A stretch of 64,000 nt of DNA from Actinomycetota bacterium. Its GTDB lineage: Bacteria; Actinomycetota; Actinomycetes; S36-B12; UBA10799. Below, in pieces: positions 32,252 to 41,113 of the stretch. The stretch is taken from assembly GCA_020636995.1 (NCBI GenBank), contig JACJWU010000004.1, positions 62,001 through 126,000 of the forward strand, read 5' to 3'. Made by a program: the position numbers and the translations under genes. Within the stretch, counting starts at the first letter, position 1; each line of letters opens with the position of its first letter. The notes beneath the pieces are model-generated. The model saw only the letters and a list, made by a program, of their open reading frames with translations. It did not search any database and was not told where the DNA came from.

Positions 32252-33013
32252 GTGACCGACCTCGACCTCGCCCTCGAACTCGCCGACCTCGCCGACGAGG
32301 TGAGCATGTCCCGCTATGGCAGCTCCGACCTGCACGTGACGACAAAACCGGACATGACACCGGTCTCCGATGCCGACCGTTCGGTGGAGCAGCGGCTACG
32401 GGAGCGCCTCGCGCACGACCGCCCCGACGACGCACTGCTCGGCGAGGAGTACGGCGGACAGATGGGGGCCGGCCGGGCGTGGGTGATCGACCCCATCGAC
32501 GGCACGAAGAACTTCGTGCGCCGCGTCCCGGTGTGGGCCACGCTGATCGCATTGACCGTCGATGGCGAAGCCCAGGTGGGGGTGGTGTCGGCACCGGCAC
32601 TGGGCAGACGCTGGTGGGCGGCACCGGGCGAAGGCTCCTGGCGCACCGAGAACGGTTCTGCGCCCATCCGGAACCAGGTCAGCGGCGTCGCGGACCTCGC
32701 GGACGCGTCCCTGTCCTTCTCCGACGACGAGGGATGGGAGCGACAGTCCTTCCTGGGTCTCGTCGATGCCGTGTGGCGCGCCCGCGCCTACGGGGACTTC
32801 TGGTCGCATGTGATGGTCGCGGAGGGCTGCGTCGACATCGCCCCCGAACCCGAGCTGAACCTCTGGGACATGGCCGCGCTGGTTCCGGTCGTTCGTGAAG
32901 CCGGGGGCAGGATGACGGGCTGGTCGGGCGAGCCGGTTCTGTCCGGAACGTCTGCGCTGACCACCAACGGACTACTCCACGACGTGGTCCTGCCTCGGCT
33001 CATCCACGGCTGA
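32252..33013 (+). CDS. hisN: histidinol-phosphatase (inositol monophosphatase fold)
   Basis: This 253-residue Mg-dependent phosphatase has Glu65/66 in LLGEEYGG, the metal site WVIDPIDGTKNF (Asp80, Asp83) and the second aspartate in ELNLWDMAALVPVV. The variant DPIDGTKNFVRRVPVWATLI is what I recall from HisN rather than inositol phosphatases, and hisN lies near aroA/rsgA/sigR in Streptomyces. It starts at GTG. Substrate choice among IMPase-fold proteins cannot be proven by eye. Confidence 0.8.
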   Translation: MTDLDLALELADLADEVSMSRYGSSDLHVTTKPDMTPVSDADRSVEQRLRERLAHDRPDDALLGEEYGGQMGAGRAWVIDPIDGTKNFVRRVPVWATLIALTVDGEAQVGVVSAPALGRRWWAAPGEGSWRTENGSAPIRNQVSGVADLADASLSFSDDEGWERQSFLGLVDAVWRARAYGDFWSHVMVAEGCVDIAPEPELNLWDMAALVPVVREAGGRMTGWSGEPVLSGTSALTTNGLLHDVVLPRLIHG

Positions 33014-33678
33014 AGCCTGCCCGCGAGCCAGCCCGCGCACGCGACGGCCACCAGGTCGAACCACCCGTACCCCCCGGCCGCCACGGACGGCGGGTTGCCC
33101 ATCGGCACCCACCCGAGGATCGTGTCGTACTCCTGCCACGTCCAGACGCCCCACCGTGTGCCGAGGACCTCCAACCAGGACACCACCCAGAAGGCACCGA
33201 CGAACAGCAGCGGCGCCCTCCCCCAGCGCAGGAACCCGAGCAAGCACAGTGCCCAGAACGCCCCGAGGGCATCCTGCCTGGTGCCGGCCAGCGCGTACAG
33301 GGCCACCGCGATCACCACGACCACAGTGGCTCTCACGATCCAGCGCGTGTGACGTTGCGCCCACCCCCATTGCCCGAAGTCCAGCGCTGCCAGGTAGACC
33401 AGACCGTGTCCGGCAGGAACATACGCCGGCACCGCCCCGAGGCGGTACTCGTAGACACCCAACCAGCCGCTGAAGACCAACTCGATGACAGTCGCGAACA
33501 CCACCACGATCCCCACCTGCCAGCGCACCACGACCGGCTGCAGGCCGGTCAGCCACACGAGCAGCCCGGTCGTCAACACACCCAACAACCACTGCCCACC
33601 GGCTGGCACCCAGGTGTCCAGGAACAGCGCAGCCGGGATCCAGGCCACGATGATCAGCAGGGACCGCGGCGACCTCAC
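32788..33678 (-). CDS. polytopic membrane protein, 3' end antisense to hisN
   Basis: This 296-residue frame has six or seven hydrophobic segments in its first 220 residues (for example SLLIIVAWIPAALFL, GIVVVFATVIELVF, ATVVVVIAVALYALAG). Conserved-looking loops are SGWLGVYEYRLGAVPAYVPAGHG and GVWTWQEYDTILGWVPMGNP. The last 75 residues (SRGRTTSW onward) are polar and lie on the opposite strand of the hisN coding region, a 226-bp overlap. The tail may be real, or a frameshift may hide an earlier stop. I do not recognise the family. It is coupled to the transporter gene upstream by a four-base overlap. Confidence 0.65.
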   Translation of the reverse strand: MRSPRSLLIIVAWIPAALFLDTWVPAGGQWLLGVLTTGLLVWLTGLQPVVVRWQVGIVVVFATVIELVFSGWLGVYEYRLGAVPAYVPAGHGLVYLAALDFGQWGWAQRHTRWIVRATVVVVIAVALYALAGTRQDALGAFWALCLLGFLRWGRAPLLFVGAFWVVSWLEVLGTRWGVWTWQEYDTILGWVPMGNPPSVAAGGYGWFDLVAVACAGWLAGRLQPWMSRGRTTSWSSPLVVSADVPDRTGSPDQPVILPPASRTTGTSAAMSQRFSSGSGAMSTQPSATITCDQKSP

Positions 33679-34778
33679 GGCAGTGCGGCGCCGGTACCGG
33701 TCGGATCACTCGGCGGAGGGCTGAAACCCGACCGCGAGCCGGTGTTCACCCAGAACCGGATGCTCGAGTAGAGAACGGCCACCACCGGCACCGCGATGAC
33801 CGCGCCGACGATCCCTGCGAGCACGGTCCCGCAGGCCACCGCGACACCGACGGCGAGCGGATGCAGATTGACCGCCTTGCTCATCACCAGCGGCTGCAGG
33901 ACGTGCCCCTCGAACTGCCCGATCAGCACGATGAGCACGATCACGGCGAGCGCGATCAGCGGACCCCTTGCCGCCAGCGCGACCACCGCCGCGATGGCCG
34001 TCGCGATGGGCGCGCCGATCAGGGGGATGAAGGAGAAAAGGAACACCAGCAGCGCCAAGGGGAAGGCCAGCGGCACCCGCAAGACCAGCAACCCGATGAG
34101 CACAAGAACGGCGTTGACGAACGCCACGACGACGATCCCGCGGGTGTAGCCGGCGAACGTGCCCCAAGCCACCTGGCCGACGCCGTCAATGCGCCCGCGT
34201 TGGCGCTGTGGCAGCAGCCCGACCAGCCACGACCAGATCTCACGGCCGCCGAGTAGGAAGAACACGGACGCGAAAACGGCCAGCGCGAAGCCGGTGAAGA
34301 ACTCCGCGATGGTTCCGGAGGCACCGATGGCGGTGGTGGCGAGGTCGCTCTGGTGCTCGGTGATCCAGTTGCGGATCCCATTGACGAAGTCGGTCACGGC
34401 CTCCGATGTCAGGTGCAGCGGACCGTTCTCGAGCCAGCGCAGGATCTCATCGATGCCCTGCCGGAACTGGATGGCCAGACCCTGCGCCTGCCCGGCCACC
34501 TGCGTCCCGATGAAGACGAAGACACCGATGATGAGGGCCACGACCGTGACCAGGCCCAGGGCTACGGCCAGCCCGCGGGGCATCACGTTGTGCAGGACAT
34601 TCACCAGGGGACCCACCAGCGCCGCGATGATCATCGCCACGAACAAGGCGACTGCCACGAACTCGACCGCCACCAGGATCTGCAGCGCAATCCAGGCCAC
34701 AGCGACCAGAACGAGCAGTCGCCAGCCGAACGCGGCCGCGACCCGAAGTCCATGGGGGATCTCATCCTCGGGCCGCAC
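33675..34778 (-). CDS. AI-2E family transporter
   Basis: This 367-residue membrane protein has about eight hydrophobic segments. It shows the AI-2E signature regions FLFSFIPLIGAPIATAIAA and FEGHVLQPLVMSKAVNLHPL, and VGVAVACGTVLAGIVGAVIAVPV near the C-terminus. Members export small molecules or act as Na/H antiporters; the name does not imply autoinducer-2 here. It starts at GTG 34778 and overlaps the next minus-strand membrane gene by four bases. Confidence 0.9.
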   Translation of the reverse strand: MRPEDEIPHGLRVAAAFGWRLLVLVAVAWIALQILVAVEFVAVALFVAMIIAALVGPLVNVLHNVMPRGLAVALGLVTVVALIIGVFVFIGTQVAGQAQGLAIQFRQGIDEILRWLENGPLHLTSEAVTDFVNGIRNWITEHQSDLATTAIGASGTIAEFFTGFALAVFASVFFLLGGREIWSWLVGLLPQRQRGRIDGVGQVAWGTFAGYTRGIVVVAFVNAVLVLIGLLVLRVPLAFPLALLVFLFSFIPLIGAPIATAIAAVVALAARGPLIALAVIVLIVLIGQFEGHVLQPLVMSKAVNLHPLAVGVAVACGTVLAGIVGAVIAVPVVAVLYSSIRFWVNTGSRSGFSPPPSDPTGTGAALP

Positions 34779-34906
34779 CCGCTCATCGTGCCACGCCGGG
34801 GCGTCCGGCAGCGCGCGAGTCCGCGAACCCGATGACCCTCACACAGGGTGACGACGCGTGACCTACGGTCACCGTGGCAAGAGCACACGGGCTACTCTCG
34901 ACAACG

Positions 34907-37900
34907 ATGCCCGCCACTGGGAACCGCCAGAATGACGGGATGCTGGGCCTGCAGGAAGCGATCCTGCGCAGCATCCCCGATGTCGTCCTGCGATATGGCA
35001 GGCAGGGCGTGCTGGAATGGGCCTCCCCGTCGCTCGAGCACATCTTCGGCTATCGGCCCGCGGACGTCGTGGGTACCCGCTTCCGCATGAGCGCCGACGA
35101 GACACTCACCCGACTCGAGGCGGACTTCCAGGCGCTCGCCGCCAACCACGGACGCCACATGAACCGCCAGTTCGAACTACGCAGGGCGGACGGCACCACG
35201 ACCAGGGCCGAGATGAACGTGCGCGCGGAGTACGAGCCGGACGGACAGGTCGCGTACATGGTGGCCGTGATCCGGGAACTGTCCGAGCGCGGTGACATGG
35301 AACTGCTCTACCGCGTGCTCGCACACAACACCTCCGACGTCGTGCTGATCTACGATCCCGAGTCGGTCATCCTGTGGGCGTCGCCGTCCATCACGACGGC
35401 CCTCGGCCACGATCCCGCGGACCTCGTGGGATCGTCGGACTTCATCATTCACCCCGACGACGTCCCCGCGGCAATGGAACTGTTCCAGCGTGCCATCGAC
35501 ACCAAGGCGGTCGATGTGCGCAACCGCGCCCGCGTCTTTCGCGCGGACGGGTCGTACCTCTGGATGGACGCCAGCATCGTGCTCGTGTGGTCGGACACCG
35601 GCGAGCTCGAGTACGAGATCGCCTCCCTTCGCGACGTACATGCCGAAGTGTTGGCGGAGAAGGAACTGCGGCAGTCACTGGCGCGATTCAACCTGCTCGT
35701 GGACACCAGTCACGACGTGCTCTACCAGTTCGACGAGAACGGCCGTTTGGTGTGGATCACCCCGAACGTCAGCCGGCTGCTCGGCTGGCAGCCGCAGGAA
35801 ATGCTCGGCATGTACCGACTGGACTTCATCCATCCCGATGACATCGACCGGGCGCAGCGCGTCCGGGAGGAGGCGGGTGCCGGCCGTCCGACGACAGCCG
35901 AACTGCGGCTGCGGACCAAGGGCGGCGGGTTCCGATGGGTGGAGGCCAGTGCCAGCGTGACCCATGACGCCGCGGGCGCCATCGCCGGCGTCGGGGTCCT
36001 GCGGGACATCCAGGCACGCCACGACGCCCAGGTCGCATTGGCCGCCAGTGAGCGCCGTTTCCGGTCCGCGATGCGGGACTCGGCGATGGGCATGTGCCTG
36101 ATCACCCCCGAGGGCCGAATCACCGAGCCGAATGCTGCACTGTGCGGGTTCCTGGGGCGAACGCGCGACGAACTGGTCTCCCTCACCTGGCAGGAACTGG
36201 CCGATCCCGCGGAGATCCCCGGCGATCTCGAGAGTTTGGATGATCTGCTGGCAGGCCGGGTCGAATCCACGCGGGGCATCCGGCACTACTTCTTGCCCAA
36301 CGGCTCGCGGATCGTCGGGCATCTCACCGTCAGTGCCATCCGCAACGATGCCGGCGAGGTCGACCAACTCCTGGTTCAGATCATCGACATGACCGAAGAG
36401 ACGCAACTACAGGATCAGCTGGCTGCTTCCGAACAGCACTACCGCGCACTCACCGACGCCTTGTCGGAAGTGGTCGTGCGAGGCGACAACGCCGGGGTCA
36501 TCCTGTGGGCATCGAAATCACTCGCCTCGGTCACGGGTTGGCAGCCGGACGGACTCATCGGGCGGACGCTGCTGGAGTTCATCCATCCGAACGATCTGGA
36601 AACAGCCAGCGCAATCCACGCATCCCTGCACAAGGCCGAGTCCGCAGGGGCCGAACTACGCATACGGGTGGCCGATGGCACCTACAAGTGGTTCGCACTC
36701 TCCGCAAACCCCATCGTCGGGGACGACGGGGAAGTGACCGGCCGGGTCGCCACGTGGCGCGACCTCACCGACGAGATGGCCACGCGGCGCCTGGTCGCCC
36801 AGCGGGAGACCGAGTTTCGGCAGATCGCCGAGAACGCCGCCGACGTGGTGTTCCGACTCGACCAGGACGACAGGATCACGTGGGCGTCGTCGGGAAGCGT
36901 GACCACGCTCGGGTACCTCCCACGGGACCTGATCGGACGGGACCCGAAGGTGTGGACGCACCCGGCCGACTTGCAGGCACTGCACGACTTCGCGCACTCG
37001 CTGGAGCCGGACACCCCCGGACGACTCAGGATCCGGGCGCGCTGCGCCGACGGCGAATACCGCTGGTTCTCGGCGATGGCCACCCGGATCAGCGATGCCG
37101 ACGGAGGTCTGGCCAGCATCATCGTCGGGATGCGCAACATCGACGCTGAGGTGCGCGCTGTGGAGGCCCTTACCCGCAGCGAGGAACAGTTTCGCCTGGC
37201 GATGGCCTCTGTCCCCGGCGGGATGGCGGTGGTGGAACTCGACGGGAGTTTCGCGCAGGTCAACAACTCGCTGGCCGGAATGGTCGGCCACCCGACGGTC
37301 TGGCTGCAACGGCACGGGCTGCAAGACATCGTCCACGTCGACGACTGGCCGGTCGTGCAGGCGCTGCAGCGACACCTGACCGACAGCGAACGACTGTCAG
37401 GCATTGAGGAGATCCGCCTGGTGCACGCCGACGGCTCGACGGTGCGAAGCGAGACCTCTCTGGCGGCTCTACGGTCCGAGGCGGGCCAGGTTGTCTCGTT
37501 CGTCGCCCAGTTCATCGACGTGACCGAGGCGCGGGAGGCGGCGGCAGCACTTCACCACGCGGCAACCCACGATCCCCTGACACTGCTCGGCAACCGACGG
37601 GGCCTGTCCGAGGAGTTGGGGCGGGTGCTCGGACAGATCCCCCGCACGGGAACCCGCACCGGGCTCCTGGCGCTCGACCTCGACGGCCTCAAACCGATCA
37701 ACGACCGCTTCGGCCATGCAGCCGGGGATCAGGTACTGGTGACTGTGGGCACGCGACTGCGCGCTGCTGTGCGCAGAGATGATCCCATCGCCCGGGTCGG
37801 CGGCGACGAGTTCGTGGTCGTTCTCGTAGGGGTACACAACGACGAGCAGGTCGCCCATCTGGCCGAGAAGATCCGCCGGGAGTTGTCGGAGGTGATCATC

Positions 37901-38053
37901 GTCGACGACGTACCGGTGCAGGTGACCGTCAGCATCGGAGCGGTCGTCGCCGGGGCCGACGAAGACGCCGCATCCGTGTTGGCGCGCGCCGACGGGGCCT
38001 TGTACGAGGCGAAGCAGTCGGGCCGAGACCGGGTGGTCGTCAAAGGCGACTGA
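34907..38053 (+). CDS. seven-PAS-domain diguanylate cyclase
   Basis: This protein of about 1,048 residues has seven consecutive PAS domains of roughly 125 residues each. They open with IPDVVLRYGRQGVLEWASPS, TSDVVLIYDPESVILWASPS, SHDVLYQFDENGRLVWITPN, DSAMGMCLITPEGRITEPNA, LSEVVVRGDNAGVILWASKS, AADVVFRLDQDDRITWASSG and VPGGMAVVELDGSFAQVNNS. A complete GGDEF domain follows: active site RVGGDEF at 965-969, and RRDD at 956-959 as a product-inhibition site. It has no membrane segment, so it is probably cytosolic. Start uncertain: GTG 34874 and ATG 34940 are alternatives; TACTCT lies 9 bp before ATG 34907. The stop overlaps the convergent P450 gene by 14 bp. The signal sensed is unknown. Confidence 0.93.
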   Translation: MPATGNRQNDGMLGLQEAILRSIPDVVLRYGRQGVLEWASPSLEHIFGYRPADVVGTRFRMSADETLTRLEADFQALAANHGRHMNRQFELRRADGTTTRAEMNVRAEYEPDGQVAYMVAVIRELSERGDMELLYRVLAHNTSDVVLIYDPESVILWASPSITTALGHDPADLVGSSDFIIHPDDVPAAMELFQRAIDTKAVDVRNRARVFRADGSYLWMDASIVLVWSDTGELEYEIASLRDVHAEVLAEKELRQSLARFNLLVDTSHDVLYQFDENGRLVWITPNVSRLLGWQPQEMLGMYRLDFIHPDDIDRAQRVREEAGAGRPTTAELRLRTKGGGFRWVEASASVTHDAAGAIAGVGVLRDIQARHDAQVALAASERRFRSAMRDSAMGMCLITPEGRITEPNAALCGFLGRTRDELVSLTWQELADPAEIPGDLESLDDLLAGRVESTRGIRHYFLPNGSRIVGHLTVSAIRNDAGEVDQLLVQIIDMTEETQLQDQLAASEQHYRALTDALSEVVVRGDNAGVILWASKSLASVTGWQPDGLIGRTLLEFIHPNDLETASAIHASLHKAESAGAELRIRVADGTYKWFALSANPIVGDDGEVTGRVATWRDLTDEMATRRLVAQRETEFRQIAENAADVVFRLDQDDRITWASSGSVTTLGYLPRDLIGRDPKVWTHPADLQALHDFAHSLEPDTPGRLRIRARCADGEYRWFSAMATRISDADGGLASIIVGMRNIDAEVRAVEALTRSEEQFRLAMASVPGGMAVVELDGSFAQVNNSLAGMVGHPTVWLQRHGLQDIVHVDDWPVVQALQRHLTDSERLSGIEEIRLVHADGSTVRSETSLAALRSEAGQVVSFVAQFIDVTEAREAAAALHHAATHDPLTLLGNRRGLSEELGRVLGQIPRTGTRTGLLALDLDGLKPINDRFGHAAGDQVLVTVGTRLRAAVRRDDPIARVGGDEFVVVLVGVHNDEQVAHLAEKIRRELSEVIIVDDVPVQVTVSIGAVVAGADEDAASVLARADGALYEAKQSGRDRVVVKGD

Positions 38054-39224
38054 CGCGCAGCGGCATGCCACCCACCGGCCGGATGGTCACCTCCGGCTTC
38101 ATCCGCACCTCCCGCACCACCTCGAAGCGGTACCGCTGCCGCAGGTGGTCGAGGATGATCGGCGCCTCGACCAGCGACATCCCTCGTCCGATGCACAGCC
38201 GCGGCCCAGCACCGAACGGCACGTATCCGGTGCGCGGTAGGGAGCGACCGGGTTGGAACTCCTCCGGGTCGTCCCAGGTGGCGGGATGCCGGTGCAGCCA
38301 GTAGGGCGAGGTGATGATCAGAGCACCTTCTGGCACGCCTATCCCACCGAACTCATCAGGCCCGAGGGCCTGCCGGGTGATGAGCCACGCGGGTGGGTAG
38401 AGCCGTAAAGCCTCGTCGAACACCTCCGCACTGCTGGCGTCGGTCGGGTGCTGGGCCAGCAGGTACAGGCTCCACGCCAGGCCACTCGCCACCGTCTCGT
38501 GGCCGGCCACCAGGAACGTGACGACCTGATCGCGAACGGTTCGCGGGTCCGCGCCGTCCTGCAGCAGGCGCAGCAGCGTGCCCTCGGGTGCAGGAGTGGC
38601 AGTGAGTTCCCGCACGGCCCGGTCCAGCCGCGCCTTGGCCGTCGCGAGTTGCCGGTTGTTGGGCGTCGGCATCCACATCGGCGCGCTCAGCGGGCTGGAC
38701 TTCTTGACGACGACCTCGAGACCGGACAGCGTGGCCTCGGCCAGATCCGCGGCGTCCCCGGTGAGGTCCGCCCCGAACAGCACCTCCCCCACGACTTCGA
38801 GGGTGATCCGCAGGATGTCGGCGTCGACGTCGCGCACGCCCTCAGGCCACTCGATGCGGGCACACGCCGCGTGGGTGGCCTTCTCGACCATCGGCACCAG
38901 GTCCGCCCCGAAGGCCGGCTGGACGACTGGCCGCTGTGTGCGCCACAGGTCGGTGTCCGCGGTGAGCAGCCCGAACCCCGTCAGCAACGACAGCCGCCGG
39001 TACTGCAGCGTGTCTTTGCCGTAGTTCTTGTGGTTGGCGCGAAGCACTCGGTCCACCGCGTCCGGGTGGTTGACCAGATAGGTGGGTGGGTTCGGGATCG
39101 GGAACTGCACGACGTCGCCGTGCCGCCGCCACTGCGTCCCGAGGAATCCGAGCGGATCCCGGATCATCGACGGTGCACCGCGCAGCATGTCGAGCCCGCT
39201 GGGCCCGGGCGCGGTCAGTTCCAC
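38040..39224 (-). CDS. cytochrome P450
   Basis: This 394-residue P450 has the I-helix VAGHETVASGL, the K-helix ExxR in EALRLYPPAWLITR and the heme-binding loop FGAGPRLCIGRG (Cys344). The N-terminus PPTYLVNHPDAVDRVL and KDTLQYRRLSLLTG resemble the CYP102/CYP110-like soluble group, but I cannot name the subfamily or substrate. No ferredoxin gene is adjacent, so electron partners must be supplied from elsewhere. It is convergent with the PAS-GGDEF gene. Confidence 0.93.
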   Translation of the reverse strand: MELTAPGPSGLDMLRGAPSMIRDPLGFLGTQWRRHGDVVQFPIPNPPTYLVNHPDAVDRVLRANHKNYGKDTLQYRRLSLLTGFGLLTADTDLWRTQRPVVQPAFGADLVPMVEKATHAACARIEWPEGVRDVDADILRITLEVVGEVLFGADLTGDAADLAEATLSGLEVVVKKSSPLSAPMWMPTPNNRQLATAKARLDRAVRELTATPAPEGTLLRLLQDGADPRTVRDQVVTFLVAGHETVASGLAWSLYLLAQHPTDASSAEVFDEALRLYPPAWLITRQALGPDEFGGIGVPEGALIITSPYWLHRHPATWDDPEEFQPGRSLPRTGYVPFGAGPRLCIGRGMSLVEAPIILDHLRQRYRFEVVREVRMKPEVTIRPVGGMPLRVSRL

Positions 39225-39263
39225 GCCTCGATCCTGCCAGTAGGACCGTTCCCCGCCGGCGGA

Positions 39264-39353
39264 TGAGTCAATTCCCTATCCACCTCGCCCCCACAGGGGC
39301 CACTCCCCCATGGACTCTCCGCGAACCCCCGAGGTAGATAGGAAATTGACTCA
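39264..39353. repeat. 90-bp inverted repeat with 24-bp arms
   Basis: TGAGTCAATTCCCTATCCAC (continuing CTCG) at 39264-39287 pairs with CGAGGTAGATAGGAAATTGA (continuing CTCA) at 39330-39353 with about two mismatches. The 42-bp loop is G/C rich. It sits in the 143-bp gap between csbD and the P450 gene. No target-site duplication is obvious. It could be a small nonautonomous element or a processed RNA hairpin. Confidence 0.75.
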
Positions 39354-39367
39354 CGAGACTGCTGTGA

Positions 39368-39610
39368 CTACCTCTTGATCTTGTCGATGAGGCCTTCGAC
39401 GCCGGACTTCGCCTGGTCGACCCAACCGGCCGCCTGCGATGTGCCTGATCCGAGCAGTTCCTTGGCCTTGCCGGCGGCCTTGTCGATCTGCACCTTCGCA
39501 TCGCCCGCGAGCCGGTCGAGACGACCCTCGTTCTCGAGCTCCTTGTTACCGGTGACGGCGCCGGCGGCGATCTTCGCGCGGCCCTTGATGTGCTCCTGCT
39601 TGATAGCCAT
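39368..39610 (-). CDS. CsbD-family stress protein
   Basis: This 80-residue helical, Lys/Ala/Glu-rich protein has the CsbD pattern GRAKIAAGAVTGNKELENEG followed by RLDRLAGDAKVQIDKAAGKA. CsbD proteins are general-stress proteins of unknown mechanism, often under SigB-type control. GAGGAG precedes the ATG at 39610. The longer reading frame to 40120 is an artefact. Confidence 0.9.
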   Translation of the reverse strand: MAIKQEHIKGRAKIAAGAVTGNKELENEGRLDRLAGDAKVQIDKAAGKAKELLGSGTSQAAGWVDQAKSGVEGLIDKIKR

Positions 39611-39664
39611 AGGTGGCTCCTCTCTTCTGACTCCAGGGTACGAGCGGTGGTGGACAATGCCGAC

Positions 39665-40204
39665 GTGACGTCCTTCATAGTCCTGCCGGGGATCTACAAC
39701 TCGGGGCCGACCCATTGGCAGACCCGGTGGGAGCAGGACCCCACGTTCATGCGGTTCGCGCCGACGGACTGGGACGTGCCCACCCGGGGCGACTGGGTGG
39801 CCGCACTCGAGGCAGCAGTGGCCGCGGCACCCGAGCCACCGATCCTGGTGGCCCACAGCCTGGCGTGTCTGTTGGTTCCGATCTGGGCGTCGGGGTCGAA
39901 GTCGTCGGTGTCCGGGGCGATGCTCGTCGCGCCGGTGGATCCAGCCGCGGAGGCGTTTCCGGAGGCGGCCGAGGAGTTCGCGAAGTTCCCACGGGAGCCG
40001 CTGCCGTTCCCGTCGCTGGTGGTGGGGAGTCTGAATGATCACCACGCCACCGAGGAGTACGTGCGAGGCTTCGCCGCGGACCTGAGGGCGGAGTGCGTGA
40101 TCGCCGGGGCGCTCGGTCACATCAACGCGGACTCCGGTCTCGGGGACTGGCCGCAGGGGCGGGAACTACTGGCCGGGTTCGTGGCGGGCCTCCCTCGGAA
40201 CTGA
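39665..40204 (+). CDS. RBBP9/YdeN-family serine hydrolase
   Basis: This 179-residue alpha/beta hydrolase of the RBBP9 family has the N-terminal FIVLPGIYNSGPTHWQTRWE typical of the family, the nucleophile in LVAHSLACLL, and the late Asp and His in GSLNDHHATEE and GALGHINADSG. GTG 39665 is chosen because the family N-terminus begins there; the frame from 39590 overlaps csbD. The substrate is unknown. It is followed after 17 bp by a lipoprotein gene. Confidence 0.87.
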   Translation: MTSFIVLPGIYNSGPTHWQTRWEQDPTFMRFAPTDWDVPTRGDWVAALEAAVAAAPEPPILVAHSLACLLVPIWASGSKSSVSGAMLVAPVDPAAEAFPEAAEEFAKFPREPLPFPSLVVGSLNDHHATEEYVRGFAADLRAECVIAGALGHINADSGLGDWPQGRELLAGFVAGLPRN

Positions 40205-40221
40205 TCGGTCACAATCAAGCC

Positions 40222-40977
40222 ATGAGGAGCGTCGCACTCGTCGCTGCGATTCTGGTCGTCACCGCCTGCTCGCCGACGCAGACCGCTGACGGTCCACCCG
40301 AGGGCTTCGTGCGTCTGTCGGATGTCGCGCCCGATGTGCTGCAGGAGATGCGGTACCACGGGGAGCACAACTTCCTGGGTCGGCCAGTCGCCGGCTATGA
40401 CGCCGCTGAGTGCTGGCTGAGCGCACCGGCGGCCGAGGCAGTCGCAAAGGCGCAGGCTCAGGTCGCTGCACAGGGCTACACGTTGAAGGTCTACGACTGT
40501 TACCGGCCCCAGCGGGCGGTGGACGACTTCGTCACGTGGGCGCAGGATCCCGACGACGACGTCACTCGCGAGGAGTTCTACCCCCGCCTGGAGAAGGACG
40601 TCCTGTTCCCCGAGGGATACATCCTTGAGAAGAGCGGCCACAGTCGCGGTTCCACCGTGGATCTGACCATCGTCCCGGAGGGCGCCGGAATCAGCCCGGA
40701 GTGGTCCGTCGGCGATCCCTTGGTCGATTGCGCCCTCCCTGCGGGCCAACGTTTCGCCGACACCTCCGTGGACATGGGTACCGGCTTCGACTGCTTCGAC
40801 CCGAAGTCTGCAACCGAAACCACGCAGATCACCAAGGAAGAGAAGGCCAACCGCCGGATTCTGGTCGAGGCCATGACCGCGGCGGGGTTCACGAACCTGC
40901 CAGAGGAGTGGTGGCACTACACACTGAACGACGAGCCGTATCCGGACACCTACTTCGATGAGCCGATCACGCCATGA
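40222..40977 (+). CDS. D-alanyl-D-alanine dipeptidase-like lipoprotein (VanX/DdpX family)
   Basis: This 251-residue peptidase M15D-type protein has a lipoprotein signal (MRSVALVAAILVVTAC, Cys16). The zinc site is SGHSRGSTVD (His140, Asp147) plus EWWHY (Glu229 catalytic base, His232). YDCYRPQRAVDDFVTWAQDP is also typical. It should cleave D-Ala-D-Ala outside the membrane for cell-wall recycling. It is a single gene without vanH/vanA, so resistance to glycopeptides is not implied. The next downstream feature is initiator tRNA. Confidence 0.9.
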   Translation: MRSVALVAAILVVTACSPTQTADGPPEGFVRLSDVAPDVLQEMRYHGEHNFLGRPVAGYDAAECWLSAPAAEAVAKAQAQVAAQGYTLKVYDCYRPQRAVDDFVTWAQDPDDDVTREEFYPRLEKDVLFPEGYILEKSGHSRGSTVDLTIVPEGAGISPEWSVGDPLVDCALPAGQRFADTSVDMGTGFDCFDPKSATETTQITKEEKANRRILVEAMTAAGFTNLPEEWWHYTLNDEPYPDTYFDEPITP

Positions 40978-41039
40978 CTCACGTCACACCGACGGCAGGT
41001 TCCGCGGCCGTGACGGCATTGCTATAGTTGAGGAACCGA

Positions 41040-41113
41040 CGCGGGGTGGAGCAGTTCGGTAGCTCGCTGGGCTCATAACCCAGAGGTCGCGGGTTCAAAT
41101 CCCGCCCCCGCCA
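41040..41113 (+). tRNA. initiator tRNA-fMet (CAT)
   Basis: A cloverleaf of about 74 nt without an encoded CCA. The acceptor has GCGGGG/CCCCGC with an unpaired first position (C1 against C72), as in initiator tRNAs. The anticodon arm CUGGGCUCAUAACCCAG has the three G-C pairs of initiators, anticodon at 41074-41076. The T-arm is GCGGGTTCAAATCCCGC. A strong terminator follows at once. Confidence 0.96.

Noticed and set aside
33675..34778. Quorum-sensing AI-2 exporter
   Set aside because: The family name is historical; no luxS or related gene is present, so I give only the family.
40222..40977. Vancomycin resistance operon
   Set aside because: Only a VanX/DdpX-like dipeptidase is present; no vanH, vanA-type ligase or vanRS genes.
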